From: Glaciecola sp964621345
Lineage (GTDB): Bacteria > Pseudomonadota > Gammaproteobacteria > Enterobacterales > Alteromonadaceae
Direction: 5' to 3'
Length of the DNA stretch: 64,000 nucleotides
NCBI GenBank assembly: GCA_964621345.1
Contig: CAZUON010000005.1
Location: forward strand, 58,407 to 122,406
The number at the start of each line of letters is the position of its first letter. Positions within the stretch are counted from its first letter, which is position 1. The notes below the pieces were generated by a model. That model saw nothing but the letters and a program-made list of their open reading frames with translations, searched no databases and was not told where the DNA came from. The position numbers were made by a program, and so were the translations under genes. Below, piece by piece: positions 1 through 8,617 of this stretch.

Positions 1-834
1 GAGCTGCGATTGGTACTCGGGCTCCAATTGCGCCAAACGCTTATCGACTTTTTCTTTGATGTACAAATATTTAGAGGACAGCTGAGTCGAATCCTCTTCG
101 CTTAAACATAAAAACTCTTGTTTAATCTCAACAAACTCGCTCTGCAACTGTTGCTTTTGACGCGTAATCGCCTCAAAGTCATTTAGCTCATACAATGCCA
201 ACAAGCGACTGTTTATAAGCGTTGCCGCCGCTTTTACTTTTACAGGTTTGGCCGCAGCTTCAGCTATTTCGTTTAGTTTGACCGCGATATCAGAGGCGAT
301 ATCAATTGAGTTACCGAGCTTGCTATAGCGCTTGAGCCTTTTCTCGTCGGTAGTCGATGCAATAATATGACGTTTCTGAGCATCAGTAGCACGCTCACAG
401 TAGAAACGTTTAAGCTCCTGTTCGTTACAGATTTGCAAAGCGCTTGTTACGCACAATTCGCTATGCTCTTGCAAACGGAGACTAGAAAAGAGCATCGTTT
501 TTAATAAGTCGTTGTGCTTTAACTGCTTAACAATATCAAAGAACAATGTGTCACTCGCTTGTTGCGGGTCCTCAATTAGCTTCAATACTTTTGCTTTCGC
601 TTGTACTTTTACCTCGTTCTTAAAATGCGTTTCGTAAGCTTTTAAATAGAGCGTAAAAGAAGCTAGTGCCTCTAGCGCAGCCATACTCACCGATACACAC
701 TCGTCGTTAAATGCAAGTTCATGCAGTATTTGCTTGTCTTTTTCTTGTTGTGGATTAAGCGTTTTAATCGCGCTTAAGCGCACGTCGGCATCGGCATGCG
801 TATGCGCCTTTTTGAAAAGTTTTTTAAATATCAT
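1..834 (-). CDS. DUF349 domain protein, N-terminal part (runs off left edge)
   Basis: An open frame runs leftwards from ATG 834-832 to base 1 without a stop (278 codons seen; the C-terminus is outside the window). The protein starts MIFKKLFKKAHTHADADVRL and is charged and helix-rich, with many Lys, Gln and Glu residues and no membrane segment. The later part resembles the coiled helical DUF349 repeats found in large gammaproteobacterial proteins of unknown role. Its start overlaps the 3' end of the YeaC-like gene by 11 bases, so the three leftmost genes probably form one transcript (zinc ribbon, YeaC, DUF349). The family call is by general resemblance only; the function is unknown. Confidence 0.6.
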   Translation of the reverse strand, partial: MIFKKLFKKAHTHADADVRLSAIKTLNPQQEKDKQILHELAFNDECVSVSMAALEALASFTLYLKAYETHFKNEVKVQAKAKVLKLIEDPQQASDTLFFDIVKQLKHNDLLKTMLFSSLRLQEHSELCVTSALQICNEQELKRFYCERATDAQKRHIIASTTDEKRLKRYSKLGNSIDIASDIAVKLNEIAEAAAKPVKVKAAATLINSRLLALYELNDFEAITRQKQQLQSEFVEIKQEFLCLSEEDSTQLSSKYLYIKEKVDKRLAQLEPEYQSQL

Positions 835-1117
835 TTTGTTTAAATCGAGCTATAGGCGTTTCGTTGGCGCTTGCTTGTTTCATTTCTTGTTGCATTTCGC
901 TGCGGCTTTTTTGCACTATTTCACCGTCTTTTCCTACGGTCATGTGCTGGTCAGACTGTTCAACCTTACTTTGATACAACAACACCGCTTGCATCGCATT
1001 TTCTTTTTGCTCTTCGCTTAATTTGCTTCCATCAGGCCATTTACCCGTTTCAACCGCTTGTCTCAAATTGTTATAAATTTGAGGTGTCATTGCCGCAACT
1101 AACTGCTCAACTTCCAC
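824..1117 (-). CDS. yeaC: DUF1315 family protein (YeaC-like)
   Basis: A 97-residue soluble protein beginning MEVEQLVAAMTPQIYNNLRQ. The pattern of a conserved N-terminal half followed by a WPDG motif near residue 28 and a short charged tail matches the small gammaproteobacterial YeaC/DUF1315 family, whose function is not known. It starts 4 bases after the stop of the zinc-ribbon gene and overlaps the following DUF349 gene, so translation is probably coupled. In E. coli yeaC is close to msrB and gapA; both are also in this window, but 10-18 kb away. Confidence 0.8.
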   Translation of the reverse strand: MEVEQLVAAMTPQIYNNLRQAVETGKWPDGSKLSEEQKENAMQAVLLYQSKVEQSDQHMTVGKDGEIVQKSRSEMQQEMKQASANETPIARFKQNDI

Positions 1118-1121
1118 TTGT

Positions 1122-1454
1122 CTAACCCCTTTTTGCCAATGTGACCCTGACCCTATTTACCGCATACCAAATAAAGCCTAAGGCGGTAACCGCTACCGAT
1201 ATATTATACATCAACACGCCTTCTTCGGTGTTGGGAAAATCACCTAAAAATACAAAATAAGCGCCTACTACAAATACTAAAATTGCTAACATAGATTGAT
1301 TTTGCAAACTATGCAGTTTTTGATAACGCTCATTGTTTAATTTTCGCTGAATATCCTCGGCGCTAGTGTCGCCCAATGACAAATTACAGTGCGGGCAGGT
1401 TTTGCCCTTATCAGACATTGGTTTTTTACAGGCAGGACAATTTGTAATCGCCAT
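1122..1454 (-). CDS. Zinc-ribbon membrane protein
   Basis: A 110-residue protein. Residues 6-23 hold two CxxC pairs (CPAC and CPHC), a classical zinc ribbon. A charged linker follows, then two hydrophobic segments at about residues 54-71 and 80-98, probably a membrane hairpin. Small proteins of this type (N-terminal zinc ribbon plus two transmembrane helices) are common and uncharacterised. It is the first gene of a probable three-gene unit with yeaC and the DUF349 gene. No partner or substrate can be inferred from the sequence. Confidence 0.75.
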   Translation of the reverse strand: MAITNCPACKKPMSDKGKTCPHCNLSLGDTSAEDIQRKLNNERYQKLHSLQNQSMLAILVFVVGAYFVFLGDFPNTEEGVLMYNISVAVTALGFIWYAVNRVRVTLAKRG

Positions 1455-1552
1455 TTAAACTCCCACTTTACTCACCACACTACATGGCTATATTTTTATG
1501 TTTAAAGATATTTCGCTGCGCTTACAACAACGCAAACACGCACGTTGCATAC

Positions 1553-1584
1553 AAAAAAGGCTAACCCTCGGGTTAACCTTTTTT
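1553..1584 (-). terminator. Intrinsic terminator of the AGCS symporter gene
   Basis: An inverted repeat of AAAAAAGG-TAACCC type with a 2-base loop lies 14 bases beyond the symporter stop. Read on the minus strand it gives a stem with one G-U pair followed by six T residues. A/T tracts on both sides make it potentially bidirectional. Confidence 0.8.
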
Positions 1585-1598
1585 ATGCAGCAAAGGCT

Positions 1599-3260
1599 CT
1601 ATTTGTTCACTTTTTCCCAGTAATCATTGACCGATTGCTTCATCTCTTTTCTTAGCATCATGATACCAAATAGATTGGGCAGCGTCATAACCACAATTGC
1701 TACCGCAGACAATGCCCACACTAGGGTCGTATCTGAAATCGCAGCCCAAAAGAAACCGGCAACGTACAATACTCGATAAGGCATAACTGATGCAGGCCCT
1801 AACAAATAAGTCATTGCTCTATCGCCATAATATGACCATGCGATTGCGGTTGAGAAAGCGAATAAGAGCAAGCCTACCGAGACGATATACTTTCCGTATT
1901 CACCAAAGAAGCCTTTGGTAAATGCGATAGCAGTCAAGTTTGCTGAATGTACTAAAGACTTACCTACCACCACTATATTGGCACGATTAATTTCGCCGTC
2001 TGCAATTTGCAAGGTACCAGTAAATGGGTCGTCTGGGGAGCCTACGTGGAAGGTTACATCTTCGGCAAAAGATCGTGCATTTATTAAAGTGTAGCCTCCG
2101 GTTACCGCAACACCATTAACTACCTGAATTTCGCCATTGTATTGTTCTACAGAAGCACCTTCGTAGTCATTTAAAAATTGATACATCGCCGTAACGTCAT
2201 CTTGTTTTGATTCTGTGTACTCACCTGAAATAAACTGCATATCAGAACGGTCGAAAACGTTTTCATGCTTTTGATTCCAAACCCCTGAAGATAAAATAAC
2301 TAGGCCGGTAACCGTACAGATTATGATGGTATCAATAAACGGTTCGAGTATTGAAACCATACCCTCAGACACAGGCTCTTTTGTTTTTGCAGCAGCATGG
2401 GCAATGGGTGCAGAGCCCTGTCCGGCTTCGTTTGAAAACAGGCCACGGTTAACACCTCGGTTAAATGCGTAAGCTAATGATGCTCCTAAGAAACCACCTG
2501 CAGCCGCTGAACCGGTAAAGGCATCGCTGATAATCGCAACAAAAGCGGGACCGATATTGCCAAAGTTTGCAAAGATAACAGCAAATGCACCAATCATATA
2601 AATTGCGGCCATAAACGGAACAATTTTAGATGTAACTGCAGCAATACGCTTAATTCCGCCAATTATGACCAAACCTAGCAGAATAGCTAATACACCACCA
2701 ACATAGGCAGGCTGAAAGCCAAAGGTGGACTCAATACTGGTAGCAATACCGTTACTTTGTGGTAAGTTTCCGGTACCAAATGAACTGATCACCGTGGCGA
2801 CCGCGAAGGCTACCGCAAGCCACTTCATGTTCAAGCCTCTATCCATATAATACATTGGGCCGCCGGCCATGGTGCCATCGTCTGTTTTGACACGATATTT
2901 ATGCGACAAAGTCACTTCCACAAACTTAGTGGTCATACCCAAAAACGCCGTTGCCCACATCCAAAATAGTGCTGCCGGACCGCCTAAAAAGATAGCAAAT
3001 GCAACGCCACTTATATTGCCCGTCCCAACGGTACCAGAGAGCGCCGTTGTAAGGCTTTGAAAATGTGTTGTATCGCCTGGCTCATCGCCTTTATCAAATT
3101 TGCCGGTAACCACACGCCAAGCATGTTTAAAAAAGCGAATTTGAGGGAATTTTAAATAAATAGTAAAAAACGCACCAACACCTAGCAAAACAAAGGGAAA
3201 CCACTTAGCTCCCCCTAAATAGCCGTCGAGCATATTAAAAAAATTGAGTATGGCATCCAC
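1599..3260 (-). CDS. Sodium:alanine/glycine symporter, AGCS family
   Basis: A 553-residue inner-membrane carrier of the AGCS family (sodium-coupled uptake of alanine or glycine). Family hallmarks are visible: the TTALSGTVGTGNISGVA region at about residues 71-87, GGPMYYMDRGL at 133-143, FNRGVNRGLFSNEAGQGSAPIAHAAA at 266-291, and WSYYGDRA near 475. About ten or more hydrophobic helices are present. Unlike the usual 450-480-residue members it carries about 110 extra polar residues between 328 and 440, in a loop predicted to be periplasmic. It lies 21 bases after the M14 peptidase gene and is probably cotranscribed with it, which would pair peptide or amino-acid release with uptake. The exact substrate cannot be read from sequence. 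Confidence 0.9.
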   Translation of the reverse strand: MDAILNFFNMLDGYLGGAKWFPFVLLGVGAFFTIYLKFPQIRFFKHAWRVVTGKFDKGDEPGDTTHFQSLTTALSGTVGTGNISGVAFAIFLGGPAALFWMWATAFLGMTTKFVEVTLSHKYRVKTDDGTMAGGPMYYMDRGLNMKWLAVAFAVATVISSFGTGNLPQSNGIATSIESTFGFQPAYVGGVLAILLGLVIIGGIKRIAAVTSKIVPFMAAIYMIGAFAVIFANFGNIGPAFVAIISDAFTGSAAAGGFLGASLAYAFNRGVNRGLFSNEAGQGSAPIAHAAAKTKEPVSEGMVSILEPFIDTIIICTVTGLVILSSGVWNQKHENVFDRSDMQFISGEYTESKQDDVTAMYQFLNDYEGASVEQYNGEIQVVNGVAVTGGYTLINARSFAEDVTFHVGSPDDPFTGTLQIADGEINRANIVVVGKSLVHSANLTAIAFTKGFFGEYGKYIVSVGLLLFAFSTAIAWSYYGDRAMTYLLGPASVMPYRVLYVAGFFWAAISDTTLVWALSAVAIVVMTLPNLFGIMMLRKEMKQSVNDYWEKVNK

Positions 3261-3281
3261 TGTAGTCTTCCTTTTTTATTA

Positions 3282-4409
3282 TTATCTGAGTTGTTTGCTA
3301 ACGGCACGAATTGCCACTAATAAATCTTCGCCAAGTTGCTCACAGCGAACTGTTGACCATCCGTAACTATTGTCAGGTAAATCTGCGTTGTCTTTAAACG
3401 GCATTTCTAGCGTGTAAGATAAGCAATCAAACTTGTGCCCTACTGCATTACAGGCAACAGTAAGATTTGCCTCACCAGGTGCATCTTTATCATAACCGAA
3501 TTCATCCTGAAACTCAGGAGTGGTGGCCATTAAGCTTTGTTTGAAGGTGTTTTCCAATGCGGCTATACGTGCATTGTAGTTTGGATTGCCTTCGGTACCC
3601 GCAACGAAATTATATGGCAGAGCTTCGTCGCCATGAATATCTAAAAACAAATCGACACCGGTTTGCTCCATCTTGTTAAGTACGTGGTAAACCTCCGGGC
3701 TTTTGTCGAGACTTGGCGCGGCCCATTCGCGGTTTAGGTTAACACCTACCGCATTAGTGCGAAGATGCCCGCGCGCACTACCGTCTGGGTTCATATTAGG
3801 CACGACATAAAAGACGTTATCTGCAAGTAGCGCTCTAGCAGTGCCGTCGTCTTCATCAAGTAAGCGGCGCAATAGGCCTTCGATGAGCCATTCTGCCATG
3901 GTTTCACCTGGGTGTTGCCGAGCTGTTATCCAGACCTTATTTTTACCTGCATCGGCATCGCCAATCACAAGTAAGTTAAGCTCTCGACCATCAAGACTTG
4001 TACCTAAAAGCTCATGCTCGCAGTCATAGTGCATTTGTGCTTGTGCAATTAAATTAAGGTGCTGTTCATAACTGTAGGGAGCAAAATAAGCAAAATAAAT
4101 GCTGCTGTATTCCGGTGTAAAATCAATCGTGAGTGTATCACCGTCGAATGAGCTAGCGACGCGAAACCACTCTTCACGGTCGTAGGACGCAACTGCCTGA
4201 TAATCTTGCCAGCCATCGGGGTAGGCAGATTTTGCTAAGTCATTAATACAAATCTTATGATTAACAAAAGCTTGAGTGTGTAATTTAAAATGAAACCATT
4301 GGTAAAAGTCTGATTGATTGTCTTTGTTGATGCTGAGCTGAATATCTTCTGGGGACTGGGCGCTAATTACCCTTATATTTCCGCTGTCGAATTGGCTATT
4401 TATTATCAT
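3282..4409 (-). CDS. M14-family zinc carboxypeptidase
   Basis: A 375-residue protein without a signal peptide, so probably cytosolic. An N-terminal beta-rich domain (about 1-120) precedes the catalytic domain. Zinc ligands are visible as HPGE (His166, Glu169) and His259 in DIHGDE. The substrate-binding stretch NPDGSARGHLRTNAVGVNLN at about 207-226 contains the conserved Asn and Arg residues, and Glu335 in YTLEMPF is the likely catalytic base. The layout matches the bacterial cytosolic carboxypeptidases related to eukaryotic AGBL/CCP enzymes, which remove C-terminal residues. The specificity is unknown. It is followed closely by the AGCS symporter gene. Confidence 0.88.
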   Translation of the reverse strand: MIINSQFDSGNIRVISAQSPEDIQLSINKDNQSDFYQWFHFKLHTQAFVNHKICINDLAKSAYPDGWQDYQAVASYDREEWFRVASSFDGDTLTIDFTPEYSSIYFAYFAPYSYEQHLNLIAQAQMHYDCEHELLGTSLDGRELNLLVIGDADAGKNKVWITARQHPGETMAEWLIEGLLRRLLDEDDGTARALLADNVFYVVPNMNPDGSARGHLRTNAVGVNLNREWAAPSLDKSPEVYHVLNKMEQTGVDLFLDIHGDEALPYNFVAGTEGNPNYNARIAALENTFKQSLMATTPEFQDEFGYDKDAPGEANLTVACNAVGHKFDCLSYTLEMPFKDNADLPDNSYGWSTVRCEQLGEDLLVAIRAVSKQLR

Positions 4410-4712
4410 TTTTTGTGCCTAAAAACTTTTTTTAAAAGTGTAACACAAGCTAACTAAAATCGAGAAAAAAGATATTAAACTTGGTCATCAACCGACCTCA
4501 AAAACACTGTCTGTGCGCTTTTGCGCTTGAAAGTAAATATAGTTTACGTTGAGTAATCATCATTTTTGAGCGGGTTGCAATTTGCTTAACGCCTAGTGTA
4601 CTCTAAACATGAAATATATACTTTAGTATAGATAAATCAGCAAAAAGCATGAACATTGGCTTAACACAAAAGGCTTTGCATTACTAAAGAGACCTTAACT
4701 CACGGGAATATT
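4410..4712. promoter_or_regulatory. Divergent intergenic region, M14 peptidase / response regulator
   Basis: These 303 bases separate two divergent genes and must hold both promoters. They are AT-rich, with a short perfect palindrome TATACT-TT-AGTATA at 4617-4630, about 80 bases upstream of the response regulator start, where an operator or -10 element could sit. No open frame, RNA gene or recognised operator is evident. Confidence 0.4.
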
Positions 4713-5198
4713 TTGCAAAATATTAAGGTAGCTCATCACCGCGACCAGTTAAAGGTCCTAATTGTTGACGATGCCCCCAGCATTGTTCGTATTATTAGTG
4801 AAAGTATTAAGTTGCTTGCAAAGATAATTGTTGCAAAAGATGGTGGGCGGGCCCTTTCTTTGGTTAAGCATGAACGCCCTGACCTAGTCCTGCTCGACAT
4901 TCAAATGCCCCACCTAAATGGATTAGATGTCTGTAAGGCAATAAAGTCTGACCCCGAAATCTGGGATACCCGCATTATGTTCGTCACCGCAGAATCGCAC
5001 CCTGAAACCGAATTAGAAGCACTTGGTTTAGGCGGTATCGACTTTATTAGCAAACCGATCAATTCTGCAATTTTACGCACCCGCGTACAAAGCCAGCTCA
5101 TCGCCATTAAACGCACAAAAGAGCTAATTGACGCGCGTAACGAACTCCATGGCCTAATTTCCACCCTTCCCGTCTTTGTTTCTTATTGGTCACGATAG
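4713..5198 (+). CDS. Response regulator receiver domain; N-terminal part of an interrupted c-di-GMP gene
   Basis: A 161-codon frame starting at TTG 4713 (no ATG is available). It encodes a complete receiver domain: DD at residues 19-20, phospho-acceptor Asp62 in LLDIQMP, Thr92, and Lys114 in FISKPIN. After the receiver, a helix (about 120-147) leads into the beginning of a PAS domain, LISTLPVFVSYW. An in-frame TAG at 5196-5198 then stops translation. The same frame continues after the TAG with unmistakable PAS, GGDEF and EAL sequence, so this is the front of one larger response regulator-PAS-PAS-GGDEF-EAL protein. As read, only a stand-alone receiver would be made. Whether the TAG is real, a sequencing error or read through cannot be decided here. 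Confidence 0.8.
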   Translation: MQNIKVAHHRDQLKVLIVDDAPSIVRIISESIKLLAKIIVAKDGGRALSLVKHERPDLVLLDIQMPHLNGLDVCKAIKSDPEIWDTRIMFVTAESHPETELEALGLGGIDFISKPINSAILRTRVQSQLIAIKRTKELIDARNELHGLISTLPVFVSYWSR

Positions 5199-5970
5199 TT
5201 AATTAATACCTACAGCAACGATTGTGAAGGAAAATGGTTCAGCCTTAAACCTCATGAACTCAGCAATTTGTTTTTGTCGACACTTTTTGAACCAGACGTG
5301 CATGAAGCACTGCAGCCAAATATAGATAAGGTTCTATGGGGCCAAAATAATATAACAGAAGTAGTGTTATCGCCTTTCAACGGGGCGAAACGGTACGCGC
5401 AATTGTCATTTATTAACAAACCATTGTTTGACGGAGTAGAAGGGTTTATTTTAGTCATTAGCGATGTTACCGAACGTAAGGTATCAGAACTCAAATTATT
5501 GGAAGACAAAGACAACATTGATATTACTTTGCGTTCGATTGGTGATGGGGTAATCGCAACCGACCTTGAAGGTAAGGTCACCTTTATTAATCCCGTTGCT
5601 GAACATATAACAGGCTATTTAGACGATAGCGCCGCTGGTCTTGAAATCGAAACGGTCATGCAATTGCGTGATGCCTTTACCCAAGAGACAGTGGTAAACC
5701 CTGTGCGTTTGGCAATAAAAGAAAATCGAGTGGTAGAAATGCCACTCGATACAACGATGCAAACAAAGCAAGGCGAGTTACTCTACATTGAGGATTCTGC
5801 TGCGCCCATCACCAACAAAGAAGGTGCACTTGTTGGCGCTATCTTAGTATTCCATGATGTTAGTCAACAAAAAGCGGCCTCGCAACGCATGGTAAAACTT
5901 GCTACAGAGGATAGTCTTACTGAGTTACCGAACCGCGTATTGCTGCTAGATCGGACACAACAAGCCATTA
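5199..5970 (+). pseudogene. PAS-PAS-GGDEF part of the same gene, after an in-frame TAG and cut by the gap
   Basis: The frame is identical to that of the upstream receiver gene. It reads LINTYSNDCEGKWFSL directly after the TAG, completing the first PAS fold and ending in a PAC-like ILVISDVTERKVSE. A second PAS follows (IGDGVIATDLEGKVTFINPVAEHITGY), and then the opening of a GGDEF domain, DSLTELPNRVLLLDRTQQAI, just before the run of N. The first possible restart is a TTG at 5268 with no ribosome-binding site, so independent translation is unlikely. The GG(D/E)EF motif itself lies in the missing sequence, so cyclase activity cannot be judged. Confidence 0.75.
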
Positions 5971-6070
5971 NNNNNNNNNNNNNNNNNNNNNNNNNNNNNN
6001 NNNNNNNNNNNNNNNNNNNNNNNNNNNNNNNNNNNNNNNNNNNNNNNNNNNNNNNNNNNNNNNNNNNNNN
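5971..6070. other. Assembly gap of 100 N
   Basis: Exactly 100 N, a conventional gap of unknown size, falls inside the GGDEF domain. The nine bases AAGCCATTA occur immediately before (5962-5970) and immediately after (6071-6079) it. From the usual spacing between the LTxLPNR motif and the EAL start, about 150 codons should be missing, so the true gap is probably around 450 bases. Confidence 0.95.
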
Positions 6071-6792
6071 AAGCCATTAACAACGATGAAATCGCGGTCT
6101 ACTTCCAAGCGAAAGTAGAAGGTATAAGTGGCAATACTGTTGGAGCTGAAGCCCTCGTGCGTTGGCCTCAAGCCGATGGCAGCATGCACTATCCTGACTC
6201 GTTCATCCCTTTAGCAGAATCCAGTAAACTCATTATTCCACTGGGCAAACAGGTATTGACAAAAAGCTGCCAGCAGTTGGTTAAATGGCAAGAAATCGAT
6301 AAAAACATGAGTGTCTCGGTAAATATTTCTGCTATTCAGTTTAAACCGAGCCTAGTGGAAACAATTAAACAATTGCTGAATGAATTTGCAATATCACCTG
6401 CATCTTTAGAACTTGAAATAACGGAATCGGTCTTGATTAATGACGCTCAAGCTATCGATACTTTTGTTCAATTAAAAGCACTAGGAATAAAAATTTGTCT
6501 CGATGATTTTGGCAAAGGATTTTCAAGTTTGTCTTACATACGCGAATACCCTTTGGATGTTTTGAAAATCGATCAGAGTTTTGTTCGCAATATGTTCAAC
6601 GACAAGAAAGACCTTTATATCTGTAAGACAATTATCGATTTAGCCAATAATTTAGACCTTAAATTAGTCGCTGAAGGCGTCGAAACCCAAGCTCATGCAG
6701 ATAAATTACTTGAAATGGGCTGTACGCTTTTTCAGGGATATTTTTATAGTAAAGCGATTCCCGCATCGCAAATAAGCGCGCGACTTAGCTAG
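6071..6792 (+). CDS. EAL phosphodiesterase domain, C-terminal part of the interrupted gene (5' end in the gap)
   Basis: About 239 codons of an EAL domain in the frame beginning GCC at 6073, ending TAG 6790-6792. The cyclic-di-GMP phosphodiesterase motifs are intact: EAL in GAEALVRW, the Asn in VNISAIQF, ELEITES, the metal-binding DDFGKGFSSLSYI, the Lys in LKIDQSF, and the Glu in AEGVETQ. The domain therefore looks able to hydrolyse cyclic-di-GMP. It is the C-terminus of the response regulator-PAS-PAS-GGDEF-EAL protein that begins at 4713. The gene converges with the PAS/chemoreceptor gene, whose stop lies 16 bases away. Confidence 0.85.
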
Positions 6793-6808
6793 CTATTTAT
6801 AAAACGCC

Positions 6809-8557
6809 CTATTTACCAGTGCCTTGAATATAACTCGCCAATTTATCTACGTGTTGTTTAGTTTCCTCAATCAAACTACCAATTTCGTTCGCAGACTCAG
6901 TAGTGCTACCGGCCAAATTTCTTACCTCATCAGCAACCACTGCAAAGCCTCTACCGGCCTCGCCTGCGCGCGCTGATTCTATTGCCGCATTCAGTGCCAA
7001 CAAGTTGGTTTGCGACGATATAGAGTTAATCGTTTGGATAATTGAACCGATTTTACCTAGCACTTGCGACATAGCATCATGGGTTTCATTAAGTACCGCA
7101 TTTCTTTGCGATACGTCACTGCCATACATCAGTATTTTGGCAACCTGCCCCGTTTCATCAGCCACTGGACTGAGTACAACCGACAGTAGTACCTGACGAC
7201 CACCTGTTGCACTGAAGCTAATTTCTTGCTGTAAGGATGAGCCTGATAATAGGGTATTTTGCTGCTCTTGAGTCAGTAGTGTAAATAAGTTTGGTAAAGA
7301 GGACCCCAGACTACCTACATCGTTACACGAGAAGGTTTGCAGGCATAAGCTATTTGCTAAAATCAGTTCGCCACTATGCGACCATTCAACCACGACATTT
7401 GCCTTGTTCAGGGCTGCTATTTTTACATCATTTTCTAGGGCATGCTTTTTGGTAGTATCAATATTAGCCTGAATCGATACGAATTTTTTGACCTTACCTT
7501 GGCTGTTAAAAACAGGAGAAACACTCAGGCTTATCCAATAAGCTTTACCTGACTTATCATAATTGAGGATCTCTTCATAAAAATGACGTCTGTTTTTTAT
7601 ATGCTCGGAAATTCTGGCGACGGTAGCTTTGTCGGTATGCTCGCCTTGCAACACTTCGCCTGGCTTTTTGCCAACCACATCTTTAAATTCATAACCTGTG
7701 AATAAAGTGAAGCCTGGGTTTGTGTATTCAATACGACCGTCTGGACCACAAATAATGACTGAGTTTTTAGTTTCGTCTGCTACAAGCGATAAAAGCTTAA
7801 CGCGCTCTCGATTCTCTCGCTCAACGGTTATATCTTTTACAAATGCGGTATAAAAAGTTGCCTTATCCAGTTTCACCTTTGAAAGTGACAAATTGCCCCA
7901 TACCTCTTTGCCAGTAAAGGTTTTAAAGCAAACATCACGAGACTTACCAACAATTTTATCTTCACCGCCCTTTCTGTTGCTGTTGACCATTTGATCATGA
8001 TTCGCCTGAATAGCCGCTGGTACGAGCATCTTTACATTTTTGCCCAGTACTTGCTCGCGCTCACATTCCCAAAGGCTCTCCGCAGCCTTATTAAAAAACA
8101 CAACATTGTTGTTATCGTCAATTGTAACAACTGCATCTATGCACTGCTCTAGAGTTTGGTCGATAATTGTTACCGCTTGTCTTTGTTCGGTTATATCTTT
8201 AACAAAAGCGGTGTAGTGAAAGCCTTTTTTGGTTTCTACTTTTGATATGGACAGATTACACCAAACCGTATCGCCTGATTTGGTTTCAACTTCCACATCT
8301 CGTGACACTCCAACGATGACATCGTTGCCCGTACGACGATTAGTATTTACGTATTCATCGTGTTGGCTTTTATGCATACTTGGCACCAACATTTTCACAT
8401 TTTTACCAATCACCTCGTCACTTGAATAACCCCATAATCTCTCAGCTGCATTGTTATAAAATACAACAATGTTGTTTTCATCAATTGAAACAATGGCATC
8501 AACTGCCTGCATCATCGCTGCGCTAGCTTCAGATGTTTGCTTAGTGAAAAGTCTCAT
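6809..8557 (-). CDS. Soluble chemoreceptor-like protein with four PAS domains
   Basis: 582 residues, with no membrane segment and no HAMP domain. Four PAS domains occupy about 12-124, 134-246, 254-370 and 378-488. The first two are close copies of each other (shared stretches VVFxNxAAExLW, GKNVKMLVP, IVGxSRDV, YTAFVKDIT). The C-terminus (about 490-582) is a short methyl-accepting signalling domain centred on the kinase-contact tip ALNAAIESARAGEAGRGFAVVADEVRNLA (about 521-549). Normal receptors have much longer coiled-coil arms. The architecture recalls BdlA-type and Aer-like cytosolic energy or redox receptors. A sigma-28-like -10 (ACCGATAA on the minus strand) lies at 8591-8598, with a poor -35. 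Confidence 0.85.
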   Translation of the reverse strand: MRLFTKQTSEASAAMMQAVDAIVSIDENNIVVFYNNAAERLWGYSSDEVIGKNVKMLVPSMHKSQHDEYVNTNRRTGNDVIVGVSRDVEVETKSGDTVWCNLSISKVETKKGFHYTAFVKDITEQRQAVTIIDQTLEQCIDAVVTIDDNNNVVFFNKAAESLWECEREQVLGKNVKMLVPAAIQANHDQMVNSNRKGGEDKIVGKSRDVCFKTFTGKEVWGNLSLSKVKLDKATFYTAFVKDITVERENRERVKLLSLVADETKNSVIICGPDGRIEYTNPGFTLFTGYEFKDVVGKKPGEVLQGEHTDKATVARISEHIKNRRHFYEEILNYDKSGKAYWISLSVSPVFNSQGKVKKFVSIQANIDTTKKHALENDVKIAALNKANVVVEWSHSGELILANSLCLQTFSCNDVGSLGSSLPNLFTLLTQEQQNTLLSGSSLQQEISFSATGGRQVLLSVVLSPVADETGQVAKILMYGSDVSQRNAVLNETHDAMSQVLGKIGSIIQTINSISSQTNLLALNAAIESARAGEAGRGFAVVADEVRNLAGSTTESANEIGSLIEETKQHVDKLASYIQGTGK

Positions 8558-8590
8558 AAGGTATGAACTCGGTTTAGGAAAGTATTGTAT

Positions 8591-8617
8591 TTATCGGTCA
8601 CTTTTCTACTTTCATAA
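8591..8617 (-). promoter_or_regulatory. Weak candidate sigma-28 promoter of the PAS chemoreceptor gene
   Basis: On the minus strand, ACCGATAA (8591-8598) matches the flagellar -10 consensus GCCGATAA in 7 of 8 positions and sits 33 bases before the start codon. The -35 at the proper distance (8610-8617, TTATGAAA) matches TAAAGTTT poorly. This is suggestive only because chemoreceptor genes are commonly FliA-dependent and the divergent neighbour has a near-perfect site. Confidence 0.35.

Noticed and set aside
7657..7668. LOV-like photosensor motif in the third PAS domain of the chemoreceptor protein
   Set aside because: The segment reads GKKPGEVLQGEHTD. It has the LQG ending of LOV domains but lacks the photoactive Cys, so blue-light sensing is not supported.
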